From NCBI GenBank assembly GCA_040877415.1, contig JBBDNV010000088.1, forward strand, positions 47,169 to 111,168: a stretch of 64,000 bases of DNA, read 5' to 3'. The notes below the pieces were generated by a model. That model was not told the DNA's origin and did no database searches. It saw only the letters and a list, made by a program, of their open reading frames with translations. The translations under genes and the position numbers were made by a program. The DNA comes from JBBDNV01 sp040877415 (GTDB lineage: Bacteria; Planctomycetota; Planctomycetia; Pirellulales; PALSA-1355). This document shows positions 40,541-50,087 of this stretch, one piece after another (within the stretch, counting starts at the first letter, position 1; each line of letters starts with the position of its first letter).

Positions 40541-43540
40541 TCACGGTCCGGCGTCGTCGCGCGGTTTTGCGAGCCCGCCGGGCGGATCGGTCTGGGAAGC
40601 CTCCGCGGGAACTTCGTCGACGTACTTTCCCAGTCCCAGGGTTCGTAAATACCGCCACGCTTTGCGCCGTTGGTCACCCAGGGGAAGTCGGCGAAACAGC
40701 TCGATCTGGTCCTTCGCTTCCTTGGCCTTGCCCTGCCGATCGAACGCTTGAGCCAGGTCTAAGCGCAGGTACGGCTCATCCGGCTTGCCCTTCAGTATGT
40801 ATTGCAGGTGCGCCTCGATCAACTCATTCTGCCGTGCCTCTTTGAGCAACTCCAAAAGCGCGTGGCGAACGGCCCTGGCGTCGGGCACGCGTTCAACCGC
40901 CCGCGAGAGTAAATCGATCGCGTCTTGCAGCTTGCCGTCCGAGCGGCGGACCTCAGCCAAGGCTACCAGAGCGGCCAGGGGAGCCTGCGGCCCATTGCAA
41001 AGCGCCAACAGCAATTCGTCGCTGCGCTGGACCATGTTGCGAGTCCGGTACCGCGCGGCCGCGCGAATGACGTAGTCCACCACGGCCGGCACTTCATAGG
41101 CCAGGGGGATAAGTTCCGTCAGGCAGCGAAACTCCTGATCGAAGTAATTGGCCTGCCGCGCCATCTGCGCGTCGTGCATCAGATCAGCCGCGCGAAGGCC
41201 CGGCTGGACCGACTCGTCTGGGAGGGGCCGGGAATACTCCCATTGCCGGGGACGGAAGCCCGCCAGAAATCCGGCCATCGCCCCCACATCCCGTTGCTTG
41301 TGTCGATAGTAACTGCCCGGCGTGGCGTACTCGATATACGGATAATCGTCGGTATTGAGCGGCGCGCCAGCCGACCAACTCCGCAAAGCCCGATCACCGG
41401 CCACATACAGCATTGCGAGTCCCAGCGGGCTCGAAAGGAATGAATCACCCGGGCCGCTCGTCCGAGCTAAGCGCTCGGCGGCTTGCCGAAGCGCCTGCGC
41501 ATCGAGGTTCACCGGATCGTTATGGCACACCAGGCACACGAGCGGGCGCTCGGGATCGAAGTCGCCGCGCCACAGAGTCACGAAGGGAAACACCTCCTGA
41601 AGGCTGGCCACGACCGAGCGCAATTCGTCGACGGTCAACTGGTAGCCGGGCAGCCATTGGGCAAAGATGCCGCCCTTGGCCAGTCGATCTCGCGCCGTGC
41701 GAAAGTGCTCGACGGTATACAGGTCCCCCGTGCCGGCGTGCCAGGGGATGAACAAGTCGCTCGTGATCACGTCAAATCGTTCGTCGGTGCCCAGCAAGTA
41801 GTTGCGGCCATCGTCGACGACCAACTCGACCCGAGGGTCGTCGAACACCGATCGATTCCAGGTGCTGAACTCGGCGGCGGCGTCGCTCACCTCCGGCACC
41901 AATTCGACGGCAACCGCGCGCTCAACTTTGAAATCCAAGACCGCGCTAACCGTAATGCCGGTCGCGACGCCGATGAAAGCCACGCGGCGCGGATGCGGGT
42001 GCAGGATGAGCGGCAGCCGCCCCTGGCGCAGCTCCCGAACGGCGTCGGACGACGAACCTAGCGAGTAGTTGTGGTTCATTCGCAAGAGCCGGTGTCCATT
42101 GGCGTGCTCGATGACGGCCACGCTGGCACCGGCGCCCTCACGGTAGCGCACCAGTTTCTCGCCTTTGGCCAACGTCGGAGCACCGAACTGCCAGGCGCCG
42201 CTTGCGTACCATCCAGCCGGAATGGCAATGCACACCGCGCAACCGAGCAATCGTCCAATCCCGCGATAGCCGCGCAAAAAGCCGCCAATAGCCATGATCC
42301 CGTACAACACCGCGACGAACAGCAGGCTGCCGCCCAAACCCAGCCACGGCAGCAGCAGAAAGGCCGTTACCAACGAGCCCGCTACCGCGGCAACTGTGTT
42401 CCAGGCAACCAATCGGCCGACGCAGTGACTCATCTCCACGGCATCCCGCGCCGCCAGCTTCCACGTTGTCGGCAGCACCATGCCCACCATGATCACGGGA
42501 AGTCCCAAAGTGGCCACGCTGAGCAGCCCGAACTTGGATATCTGTCTGGACAAAGAGTCCCCCTCGGCCAACGTCAGGCTCGCGGCGATGTCGAACAAGT
42601 ACGGAGTCAACAGGATGCCGAGCATGGCCGCCGTTTGAGTCTTGGCCAACAATCGCCACAAGTCGGACCGATCGCCTAGCCGTGCGACCAAGGCTGAGCC
42701 AAGCGCCAGACACAGCAGAAAGATGACCAGCATGATGCTGAAGCTGTACACCGATCCTTCGGTGTAAAAGCTGAGAATCCGCACGTACAGTACTTCCAGC
42801 GCCAGGGTGCCGAACCCAGAAATGATGGCCGCCAAAACAATCATGCCCGCGCGTTGCCCCTCGGGAGCGGCGTCGAGCACACGAGCGCCGGCGAGCACCG
42901 GCGCCGGACGGATTTGTCCGGCCGGCTTTCGGACGGGTAGCGACAGTCCGAGCGCCGCCAGACCGATGAGCATGTTCATCGCCACGGCCAGGTACACGGC
43001 ATTGGCGACTCCCACCGACATCGGCAGTACGAAACCGGCCAACGCGGCGCCCGCCATCGCGCCGACTACGTTGAGTGCGTAGAGCAGACTGGTCGCCCGC
43101 GCGAGCCGCTGGGTGCCGGGCACTGCCGCGTGGATCACCAGCGGAAGCGTCGCGCCCATGGCGATGGTCGGCGGCGCGAGCGCCAGCAGGGCTAGCAGCA
43201 ACTTAACCGTTACCCACAGCGCCGGCTCTCCGGCGGCCCACGAAAAAAGCGTGGGATAGAGGTGCTGGAACAGAGCCAGCCACGGGCCGACCAACAGAGC
43301 GGTCAGGCCAATACACAACTCGGCCAGCCCATACAGCCCGAGGGCGCCGCCCCGGCGCGCCAACCGGGCTCCAATCAGGTAGCCCAACGCCATGCCGCCA
43401 AAATAGGCCGCCAGGACAGCGGCGGCCGATTGGGTCGAGCTGCCGAACACGACCCGGAAGCTACGCATCCAGGTTACTTCATACGTGAGGGCCGCCACGC
43501 CACCTAGCGTAAACAGCAGATAGATAAGGACTTTGCGCAC
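40541..43540 (-). CDS. Fused MFS-like transporter / spermidine synthase-like / TPR protein
   Basis: 999 residues from GTG 43540. Residues 1-450 hold about 12 membrane helices of the fused MFS/spermidine synthase type (TLGGVAALTYEVTWMRSFRV; GGMALGYLIGARLARRGGAL). Residues about 500-700 form a spermidine-synthase-like methyltransferase fold (VAFIGVATGITVSAVLDFKV, ELVVDDGRNYLLGTDERFDV, ITSDLFIPWHAGTGDLYTVE). The C-terminal 200 residues are TPR-like helices (ALVALAEVRRSDGKLQDAID). True polyamine synthesis is doubtful; an envelope biosynthesis role is more likely by context. First gene of the operon running to 35463. Confidence 0.85.
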   Translation of the reverse strand: MRKVLIYLLFTLGGVAALTYEVTWMRSFRVVFGSSTQSAAAVLAAYFGGMALGYLIGARLARRGGALGLYGLAELCIGLTALLVGPWLALFQHLYPTLFSWAAGEPALWVTVKLLLALLALAPPTIAMGATLPLVIHAAVPGTQRLARATSLLYALNVVGAMAGAALAGFVLPMSVGVANAVYLAVAMNMLIGLAALGLSLPVRKPAGQIRPAPVLAGARVLDAAPEGQRAGMIVLAAIISGFGTLALEVLYVRILSFYTEGSVYSFSIMLVIFLLCLALGSALVARLGDRSDLWRLLAKTQTAAMLGILLTPYLFDIAASLTLAEGDSLSRQISKFGLLSVATLGLPVIMVGMVLPTTWKLAARDAVEMSHCVGRLVAWNTVAAVAGSLVTAFLLLPWLGLGGSLLFVAVLYGIMAIGGFLRGYRGIGRLLGCAVCIAIPAGWYASGAWQFGAPTLAKGEKLVRYREGAGASVAVIEHANGHRLLRMNHNYSLGSSSDAVRELRQGRLPLILHPHPRRVAFIGVATGITVSAVLDFKVERAVAVELVPEVSDAAAEFSTWNRSVFDDPRVELVVDDGRNYLLGTDERFDVITSDLFIPWHAGTGDLYTVEHFRTARDRLAKGGIFAQWLPGYQLTVDELRSVVASLQEVFPFVTLWRGDFDPERPLVCLVCHNDPVNLDAQALRQAAERLARTSGPGDSFLSSPLGLAMLYVAGDRALRSWSAGAPLNTDDYPYIEYATPGSYYRHKQRDVGAMAGFLAGFRPRQWEYSRPLPDESVQPGLRAADLMHDAQMARQANYFDQEFRCLTELIPLAYEVPAVVDYVIRAAARYRTRNMVQRSDELLLALCNGPQAPLAALVALAEVRRSDGKLQDAIDLLSRAVERVPDARAVRHALLELLKEARQNELIEAHLQYILKGKPDEPYLRLDLAQAFDRQGKAKEAKDQIELFRRLPLGDQRRKAWRYLRTLGLGKYVDEVPAEASQTDPPGGLAKPRDDAGP

Positions 43541-44168
43541 TTATATTCCATGCCCAGACGTGGCCACTTCGCGGCTCACCCCCCGCGGCGCCACTGCCGC
43601 CAGGCATGACGGTTCAACCGCACCCCCCCAGGTGGTGGCCAAAGAGTGGCTTCAACATTCCGCCCACTGGATGGGCATCGGGCGAAATTTCCAAAAAAAA
43701 TTTTGCGAATATATTGCTATTATCTCGCTCGACATTATCATAAGAGGGCGCTTGGCAAAGCTGCGCCGATGCGCAAAACGAAAGTGTAGGGGTAGCCGGT
43801 GATCTGAATCACATCGTACTTCGGAGCCGTTGCGATGGCAACGAGGTTGTCAACCAGAGAGACGTCCGGTTGCGGAGTCCACGCCTGATGAGGTGCGTGG
43901 ACTGCGTGGGATCCGGACGTTTTGTTTTGGCTGCAGTTCCTGGGCAATCACCGCAACGGGTTTTGATTCGCACGACAGTTTGAAGGCCAACAATCCGACG
44001 GCGAAATAAGGAGACGCTAATGTCGAGACCAGGGTTTGAGGGAACAGGCGGAGGGAACTGATGCGCGCGGCCGCCAGCGCGCGGCCGCCAAATCGTAGTT
44101 CTCGTGCCTGCAACCAAGCAGGCGTTCCAACCATGGATTTCCAATTCAACCTGAGAGTCTAATTGCTA
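43541..44168. other. Long divergent intergenic region with A/T-rich core and a structured segment
   Basis: About 630 bases between the MFS-fusion gene and the PEP-CTERM gene. An A/T-rich stretch (43683-43745) probably holds promoters. A nested hairpin with a T-rich tail lies at 43862-43930. ORFs of up to about 110 codons on the minus strand have no protein-like character apart from a doubtful one at 43738-43947. Confidence 0.55.
43862..43930 (+). ncRNA. Candidate structured RNA or terminator hairpin
   Basis: Outer arms ACGTCCGG (43862-43869) and CCGGACGT (43913-43920) are perfect. Inside them GTCCACGC (43877-43884) and GCGTGGAC (43895-43902) are also perfect. The outer stem is followed by TTTGTTTTGG. 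A two-stem fold with a U-rich tail could end a short transcript or regulate the PEP-CTERM gene 240 bases downstream. Confidence 0.4.
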
Positions 44169-45029
44169 ATGATGAAAGCGAGGTGCACTGTGCGTAGACC
44201 GCTCTTTGGCGCTCTGGCAATAGGTGTTCTGCTTCTGGCGGGAACGACGGTTCTTGCCCAAGGCGTGATCACCGATATCAAGACGCCGCCGTTACAAGCT
44301 TCCGATGTTTTTATCCTTGAGGCTGACTTTCACCCTGGTGCTGCTAATCCGCCGTGGAGGGGATGGGCCGGGGCAAGGATCGCGATGCACATCTTGGACA
44401 ATACGGAGATGGATGTTGTCGGGATCACGCCGGTTCCTGGCGGTATAGCGCTGCCGACGATCCCCAGCCCGTTCGGTCCCGCTTCGAACAACGAGGAGAG
44501 CGTGGTTCGATTCTTCACGGGCTATTTACCGACTCCGCCCTCCGGAATTAACGTTGTGCCGAGCGTCAATGTGCCGATGTTCGACATCACGATCCACGTC
44601 AAGAACTCGAATCCTTCTGGCAACAGCGACGTCGACGCGCAGTTCTTTGCCTGGAACATCTGGCACGTACGTGGGGGGCCGGGTTCAACGTTCACGAATA
44701 TCCCCGGTTCCTGGTCGGTATTGGTGCATTCGCTATTTACCAACCAAGAACAATTGCACGTTCCGGGTCAAACTTTTTACCAATTTCCAACCAATCCGGC
44801 TACTCCGAACAATCCCGATGCGCACTGGCTGCACCTGTTTGGCGGGGCCTTCCACCTCGTCGGCGGCCCTGGCAGCACGTTTCTTCGGGAGCCGCTGAAT
44901 ACGGCTACCCTGGGGATCGAACATGTACCCGAGCCAAGCGGTGCCCTGCTGGGAGCCGCGGGGTTGGCTTGCGCGGCGGTCGGGGGCTGGATGCGTCGAC
45001 GGCGACGCAAGCTGGCTGCCATAGCGTAG
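44169..45029 (+). CDS. PEP-CTERM sorting domain protein
   Basis: 286 residues from ATG 44169; a second ATG follows at once. Signal peptide (LFGALAIGVLLLAGTTVLAQ), then a beta-rich domain of about 220 residues of unknown fold. The C-terminus is a classical PEP-CTERM tripartite signal: VPEPSGALLGAAGLACAAVG, GWM and a basic RRRRRK cluster. PEP-CTERM proteins are processed by an exosortase and delivered to the surface, usually in bacteria making extracellular polysaccharide. No exosortase gene is in this window. A strong terminator follows. Confidence 0.88.
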   Translation: MMKARCTVRRPLFGALAIGVLLLAGTTVLAQGVITDIKTPPLQASDVFILEADFHPGAANPPWRGWAGARIAMHILDNTEMDVVGITPVPGGIALPTIPSPFGPASNNEESVVRFFTGYLPTPPSGINVVPSVNVPMFDITIHVKNSNPSGNSDVDAQFFAWNIWHVRGGPGSTFTNIPGSWSVLVHSLFTNQEQLHVPGQTFYQFPTNPATPNNPDAHWLHLFGGAFHLVGGPGSTFLREPLNTATLGIEHVPEPSGALLGAAGLACAAVGGWMRRRRRKLAAIA

Positions 45030-45086
45030 CGCAACGCGGCGCGCCGAAAGCGCGCAAGTACGTTGAGAGTGGGTTAGCACAGTACG

Positions 45087-45130
45087 GGCGGGTCTGGCGC
45101 GCCAGCGCGAGGCCCGCCTTTTTGTTTTTT
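45087..45130 (+). terminator. Intrinsic terminator of the PEP-CTERM gene
   Basis: GGCGGG (45087-45092) pairs with CCCGCC (45113-45118), with further pairing inside around GGCGCGCC. It is followed by TTTTTGTTTTTT. Confidence 0.85.
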
Positions 45131-45157
45131 GCCCGGCCCGCGCCCCTTTCTCCCGGC

Positions 45158-45224
45158 ATTCCTTGTTACAATCGAGCGTGTCTCCGGGCTAAGCACGGAA
45201 TTCCTTGCTACAATCGAGCGTGTC
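45158..45224 (+). promoter_or_regulatory. Direct repeat with tandem TACAAT boxes upstream of the sulfatase-like operon
   Basis: Two 25-base copies (45158-45182 and 45200-45224), 42 bases apart and one base different, each containing TTG(T/C)TACAATCGAGCGTG. TACAAT (45167-45172, 45209-45214) fits a -10 box. No good -35 is seen, so these may be duplicated promoters needing an activator, or repeated binding sites. Confidence 0.55.
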
Positions 45225-45254
45225 GTCAACGCGGCGTGTAGAGGGTCCAAAGTA

Positions 45255-48170
45255 GTGGGCGACTCTTCGATCTCACCTGCGGCGGACAGCCAGCCTGCCG
45301 GCCGAAAACGCTCCAGATGGCCGGAGCGACTCTGGTTTTTAGTAGCCCTGTTGCTGGTCCTGCTGGGGGCCAGTATGTTCGGTCTGAAACGCCTGGCGCG
45401 GCTCGTGACGCCGGATGACATCACCGGGCAAGTGCTGAGCGAGCTAAAGCCCGTCGATCACATCCAGGCCCAGCCCGGCGCCCTTCGCGGCTTCAACGTG
45501 GTGATCATCACCACCGATACGACGCGGGCCGATCACCTCGGCTGCTACGGCAATCGGGGGATCAAGACGCCCGTGCTCGACCAGATGGCGCGAGAAGGGA
45601 TCTTGTGCAGCCAGGCCATCACGCCGTCGCCCTCCACGCTGCCGGCGCATTCATCGTTGATGACCGGCTTGTATCCGTACCGGCACGGCGCCCGCTCCAA
45701 CGGCACCTTTCATCTGCGCGACGACGTCACCACGCTGGCCGAGCGGCTCAAGGCGAAAGGATATCGGACCGGCGCGGCGATCTCGGCCTTCGTGCTGGAT
45801 TCGCGTTTCGGCCTCGGCCAGGGATTCGACGACTACAACGACGACCTCACGCGGGGCCTGAAATACTCGGCGCACATGTTCCGGGAGAGAGCCGCGGAAT
45901 TGACCAACGAGCCGGTGTTCAAGTGGCTCGGCGAAAATGCCCACGAGCCGTTCTTCTTGTGGGTTCACTATTTCGATCCGCACGCGGTGTACATGCCGCC
46001 GGAACCGTTTCGCAGTCAATACTCGGATGATTTGTACGACGGCGAGATTGCGTACGCCGATTCGCAGATCGGAGCGCTGTTGGCGCAATTGCAGGAACTG
46101 GGCGTGCGCGACAAGACGCTGGTCGTTTACACGGCAGACCACGGGGAAGGACTCGGCGAGCACGGCGAATTCACGCATTCCATGCTGACCTACGACGCCA
46201 CGCTGCACGTGCCGTTGATCTTCCACGCGCCTTCTCGATTGCCCAAGGGCAACGCGATCAATCGCCAGACATGTCTCGTTGACGTGGTCCCGACCGTGCT
46301 GTCGCTGTTGGGCTTCGAACGGCCGGACGACCTCGACGGCCTCGATTTGTGCCGGTCCTGGGACGGCCAGCCCCGCTCCGTCCTGATCGAAACCATCGCC
46401 ACGATGGTCATGCACGGCTGGGCGCCGTTGGTGGGCATCCGCCGCGACGACTACAAGTACATTCTCGCCCCCACGCCCGAATTGTACGACTTGCAGTCGG
46501 ATCCCGGCGAGCTAAACAATCTGCACGACGATCAGCCGGACACGGTGCGCGTCCTGAGCGACCGATTGGTCAAGTTTCTGGGGCATGACCCCTATCTGGC
46601 CGCGCGTAAGGCGATTGATCTGAAAGATCTGAATCTCGACAGCAAGACCCTCGGGCATCTGGCCGAATTGGGTTACGTGGCGACCGTCCGCGATGCCGAG
46701 AAGGTCGGGCCGGTGCTGCGCGACCCCAAGGAAATGATTGGCCACTGGGAATCCGTGCAAAAGGCCATCAACATGCAAGCTCAAGGGCAGGGCAAGGACG
46801 CCATTCCGATCCTCGAGGCCAGCCTGGCCGAAGTGCCCGGCGACGTCTTCAGCCGCTCGGTTCTGGCCGGCGCCTATCGCGACCAGGGCGAACTGGATCG
46901 AGCGATGACCAATTATCAACTTTGTGCCAGCTATGAGCCCAACGACGCCAACTACCGCCTGGGCATGGCGGGCGTGCACCTGACCCGCGGTGAGGTGGAA
47001 AAGGCTGAGGCAGAAATCGAAGCGGCCTTAACGATCGAGCCGCAAACCGCCCAGGCTTATATTATGCGCGGGCAGATCGCCAATTCCCGCGGCAAGGACG
47101 AGAACGCGATTGAGCTGTTTGAAAAGGCGGTGGCCATGGACCCCGGCTCCGCCGGCGCCCCTGCCCACAATCAGATCGGCTATCTGCACCTGCAAGCCAA
47201 CCGCCTTGACGAAGCCCGTGAGGCGTTTCGCGGTGCGCTCCGCATCGACGGCCTGGATGGCATGGCCCACGACGGACTGGCCAATATCCTGAACCTGGAA
47301 GGGAAGGTGGACGAGGCCATCGCCGAACTGGCCCTGGCCCTGCGGTTCAACCCCAACCAGCCACGCGCACTATCGACGCTGGCCGCGATGTTGAGTCAGA
47401 AGGACGACCAGCAGCAGGCCGAGAAGCTCTGCCTGAGAGCGCTGGAAATCTCTCCCAAGAACGCCATTGCCCACAACAACTTGGGTCTGGTCTATCGCCG
47501 TATGGGTAAGCTGGACCTGGCCGAGAAGCACTACCGCAAGGCGATCGAAGCCGAATCGCATTTCGACGCTCCACATGTCAATCTGGCGCAACTTTTTATA
47601 CGAAAGGGCAAAAGCGACGACGCGCTTACTGAGTTCCGCGCCGCGATCAAGGCCAACCTGCGCCATCCCAATCCGATTGCGCTAGCCAATCTTGGCGCGT
47701 ATCACTTCAACGAGGGCCGCTATGGGCGTGCGTTTGCATTTTATCGGCGCGCCTTGCAAATCGACGCCGACTATGCACTGGCACACAAGCAAATTGCCTC
47801 GATCTACGCGCTCAAGGACTTCGACCGGCCCAGGTTGGCCGCCTTTCATCTGCGGCGGAGTCTCGAGTTGGATCCGGAGCAGCCGGACACGGAACAAATG
47901 CAGGCGATGCTCAAGCTGGCCGAGCAAGCTGCCGCCAATCGCACCTCGGACCCGCCGCTTCCCGAGGCCCAGCCGGATCCCGATCTGGAACTGCCGAGCG
48001 GCGAGCAGCCACCCGCCGGCGATCCGGCGAAACCAGCCGTATCGAAAACGGACAAATCCGCGGCCGGCGGCGCCAACGAGCCGGCCAAAGATCTCCACAA
48101 GGCTTCACCGCCCGCCAAGCGCGCGACCAACTCCTCCGAGGACAAACCATCTGGCGCGCCATCGCCATGA
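45255..48170 (+). CDS. Sulfatase-like hydrolase with TPR domain
   Basis: 971 residues from GTG 45255, preceded by AGAGGG; the frame is open back to 45129 but that part overlaps the tandem repeats. One membrane anchor (WFLVALLLVLLGASMFGLKR). Sulfatase/alkaline-phosphatase fold: NVVIITTDTTRADHLGCYGN, TPSPSTLPAHSSLMTG, TLVVYTADHGEGLGEHGEF. The catalytic segment has T-L-P instead of the C/S-x-P-x-R formylglycine motif, so Thr is probably the nucleophile, as in phosphoethanolamine or phosphoglycerol transferases. Residues about 520-900 are at least ten TPR units (HNNLGLVYRRMGKLDLAEKH). The tail is Pro/Lys-rich. Overlaps the next gene by ATGA. Confidence 0.88.
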   Translation: MGDSSISPAADSQPAGRKRSRWPERLWFLVALLLVLLGASMFGLKRLARLVTPDDITGQVLSELKPVDHIQAQPGALRGFNVVIITTDTTRADHLGCYGNRGIKTPVLDQMAREGILCSQAITPSPSTLPAHSSLMTGLYPYRHGARSNGTFHLRDDVTTLAERLKAKGYRTGAAISAFVLDSRFGLGQGFDDYNDDLTRGLKYSAHMFRERAAELTNEPVFKWLGENAHEPFFLWVHYFDPHAVYMPPEPFRSQYSDDLYDGEIAYADSQIGALLAQLQELGVRDKTLVVYTADHGEGLGEHGEFTHSMLTYDATLHVPLIFHAPSRLPKGNAINRQTCLVDVVPTVLSLLGFERPDDLDGLDLCRSWDGQPRSVLIETIATMVMHGWAPLVGIRRDDYKYILAPTPELYDLQSDPGELNNLHDDQPDTVRVLSDRLVKFLGHDPYLAARKAIDLKDLNLDSKTLGHLAELGYVATVRDAEKVGPVLRDPKEMIGHWESVQKAINMQAQGQGKDAIPILEASLAEVPGDVFSRSVLAGAYRDQGELDRAMTNYQLCASYEPNDANYRLGMAGVHLTRGEVEKAEAEIEAALTIEPQTAQAYIMRGQIANSRGKDENAIELFEKAVAMDPGSAGAPAHNQIGYLHLQANRLDEAREAFRGALRIDGLDGMAHDGLANILNLEGKVDEAIAELALALRFNPNQPRALSTLAAMLSQKDDQQQAEKLCLRALEISPKNAIAHNNLGLVYRRMGKLDLAEKHYRKAIEAESHFDAPHVNLAQLFIRKGKSDDALTEFRAAIKANLRHPNPIALANLGAYHFNEGRYGRAFAFYRRALQIDADYALAHKQIASIYALKDFDRPRLAAFHLRRSLELDPEQPDTEQMQAMLKLAEQAAANRTSDPPLPEAQPDPDLELPSGEQPPAGDPAKPAVSKTDKSAAGGANEPAKDLHKASPPAKRATNSSEDKPSGAPSP

Positions 48171-50053
48171 CTCGGCGTCATCAACACGACCGACGGGGCG
48201 CAGCCGTTGACCGGCGCGTGATAGGGACGTGCCTGGGGACCGCTCTGGCCGCTCTGGCGGCGGTGATGGTCTGGTCGCCGTGGCGAGAGAAACCCACCGC
48301 AGCGCCATGGAACGTCGTCCTCATCACGCTGGACACCACCCGGGCAGATCGGTTGGGCTGCTATGGGGCCCAGCACGACACACCGACGATCGACACGCTC
48401 AGCCGACAGGGAGTGCGGTTCGAAAACTGCTTCTGTCCGGCGCCGCTCACACTGCCCAGTCACTCGAGCCTGATGACGGGATTGGTGCCGCGTCGACACG
48501 GCGTCCACGACAATGGACCGGACCGCCTCGATTCGGAAGCGAAAACGCTGGCAAAAGTCCTGTCCGCGCAAGGCTACGACACGGCGGCCGTTGTGGGAGC
48601 CTTTGTATTGGATCACCGTTTCGGACTGGACCAGGGATTTCTCCATTACGATGACCGGATGCCGCCTGGGAACGCCTTCAACAAGTTCAACTATGCCCAA
48701 CGAAATGCCGCTCAAGTGACCGACGCAGCCTTGGATTGGGTCAAACAGCCGCGCGACGCGCCGGCCTTCTTGTGGGTCCACTATTTCGACGCCCACGCGC
48801 CCTATGCACCGCCCGGCTATGATCCGAAGTTTACCACGCTTCGACCCTACGATGCCGAAATCGCGTACGTCGATGCGCAACTAAAACGGTTGCTCGATGG
48901 AATTGAACGGCACGTGAGCGGCCCAACGCTGGTGATGCTGACGGCCGACCACGGCGAAGGGCTGGGCCAGCACGGCGAGACTACGCATGGCTTGTTCACC
49001 TACAACCAGACGTTGCGCGTGCCGCTTGTCGTTCGCTTTCCGGATCGTCGGTACGCCGGCCGGGTGGTCCGCGCGCGGGTCGGCTTGATCGACGTCATGC
49101 CCAGCATTCTTGCCTGGCTTGAGCTCGCGCCAACCGGCCAACTGGATGGTCGGCCGCTGCCGCTTGCAGACGTCGGCGGTACGACGGATGGCGAGTCGCG
49201 GGCCGTATATTTTGAAAACCGTTTTCCGACGAGCGCCTATGGTTGGAGTTCACAGGACGGCATTGTGGTCAATCCATATAAGCTAATCCGGGCGCCGCGG
49301 CCGGAACTGTATGACCTGGATCGCGATCCCAGGGAGCAGACGAATTTATTTGATGCGACGACGGAAGTTTCCCGACGGCTGATGACGCGACTGGACGAGC
49401 TCACGATGGAATTGGCAGCGCGGCCGGCGCTCGCCCCTCATACGGCCACCGTCAGCGACGACGACCTGGCCCGACTACGCTCATTGGGCTACGTCGGTGC
49501 TGCTAAACCGGCCAGCGACCCGGTGGCTCCGCCCGAGCTTCTGCCCGATCCCAAGGACATGCTCGAAGTCTACGATCGAATCCAGGATGTCACGATCCTA
49601 ATCGAGCAACGCCAGGTCACGCGAGCAACCGAGATGCTCCTGGAAATTCTTGAGTCGAAAGATCCCTACAACAAGCGGGCGCTCCGGCTGCTGGCGGCAA
49701 CGTCGCTGGATGAAGCCGGCCTGCGCGACCGGGCGATTGCCTGCCTGCAAAAGGTGGCCAGCCGCGGCGATCGGCCGTGCACCGACACATTCGTGCTTGG
49801 CAAGCTCGGTTTGACGCTCCTGGCCGACCACCGGCCGGCGGATGCGGCGGATGTGTTCCAGCGCGTGCTAAACCTCGAGCCGAACAGTGCGGCAGCCTGC
49901 CGCTATCTGGCCGAAGCATGCCGTCAACAGGGAGACACGGTCCACGCCGCGCGGTGGCAACAACGGGCGATGGCGCTGGCGAAACCTTCGGACCAACCGC
50001 CCGATTGGGCAGCCGACACGCAAGGGCGAAACAGCGTGCCCTCATACCGGTAG
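48167..50053 (+). CDS. Second sulfatase-like protein, membrane-anchored
   Basis: 628 residues. The ATG overlaps the previous stop (ATGA), so translation is coupled. N-terminal anchor VIGTCLGTALAALAAVMVWS. Motifs match its neighbour: VVLITLDTTRADRLGCYGAQ, APLTLPSHSSLMTGLVPRRH and VMLTADHGEGLGQHGETTHG; again T-L-P-S in place of the formylglycine signature. About 120 C-terminal residues are TPR-like (RALRLLAATSLDEAGLRDRA). It probably acts with the preceding protein on the same envelope polymer or lipid. It converges on the acyltransferase gene 34 bases away. Confidence 0.87.
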   Translation: MTRRHQHDRRGAAVDRRVIGTCLGTALAALAAVMVWSPWREKPTAAPWNVVLITLDTTRADRLGCYGAQHDTPTIDTLSRQGVRFENCFCPAPLTLPSHSSLMTGLVPRRHGVHDNGPDRLDSEAKTLAKVLSAQGYDTAAVVGAFVLDHRFGLDQGFLHYDDRMPPGNAFNKFNYAQRNAAQVTDAALDWVKQPRDAPAFLWVHYFDAHAPYAPPGYDPKFTTLRPYDAEIAYVDAQLKRLLDGIERHVSGPTLVMLTADHGEGLGQHGETTHGLFTYNQTLRVPLVVRFPDRRYAGRVVRARVGLIDVMPSILAWLELAPTGQLDGRPLPLADVGGTTDGESRAVYFENRFPTSAYGWSSQDGIVVNPYKLIRAPRPELYDLDRDPREQTNLFDATTEVSRRLMTRLDELTMELAARPALAPHTATVSDDDLARLRSLGYVGAAKPASDPVAPPELLPDPKDMLEVYDRIQDVTILIEQRQVTRATEMLLEILESKDPYNKRALRLLAATSLDEAGLRDRAIACLQKVASRGDRPCTDTFVLGKLGLTLLADHRPADAADVFQRVLNLEPNSAAACRYLAEACRQQGDTVHAARWQQRAMALAKPSDQPPDWAADTQGRNSVPSYR

Positions 50054-50087
50054 CCAATCCGCGAGAGCTTTGGCTCGACGGCTCGGT

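Noticed and set aside
43877..43902. Hammerhead-like CTGATGAG in the hairpin
   Set aside because: The conserved GAAA and the third stem are missing, so a self-cleaving ribozyme is not supported.
43738..43947. Possible 69-codon gene on the minus strand
   Set aside because: The end (YDVIQITGYPYTFVLRIGAA) looks slightly protein-like, but there is no Shine-Dalgarno and it overlaps the hairpin at 43862-43920. Not supported.
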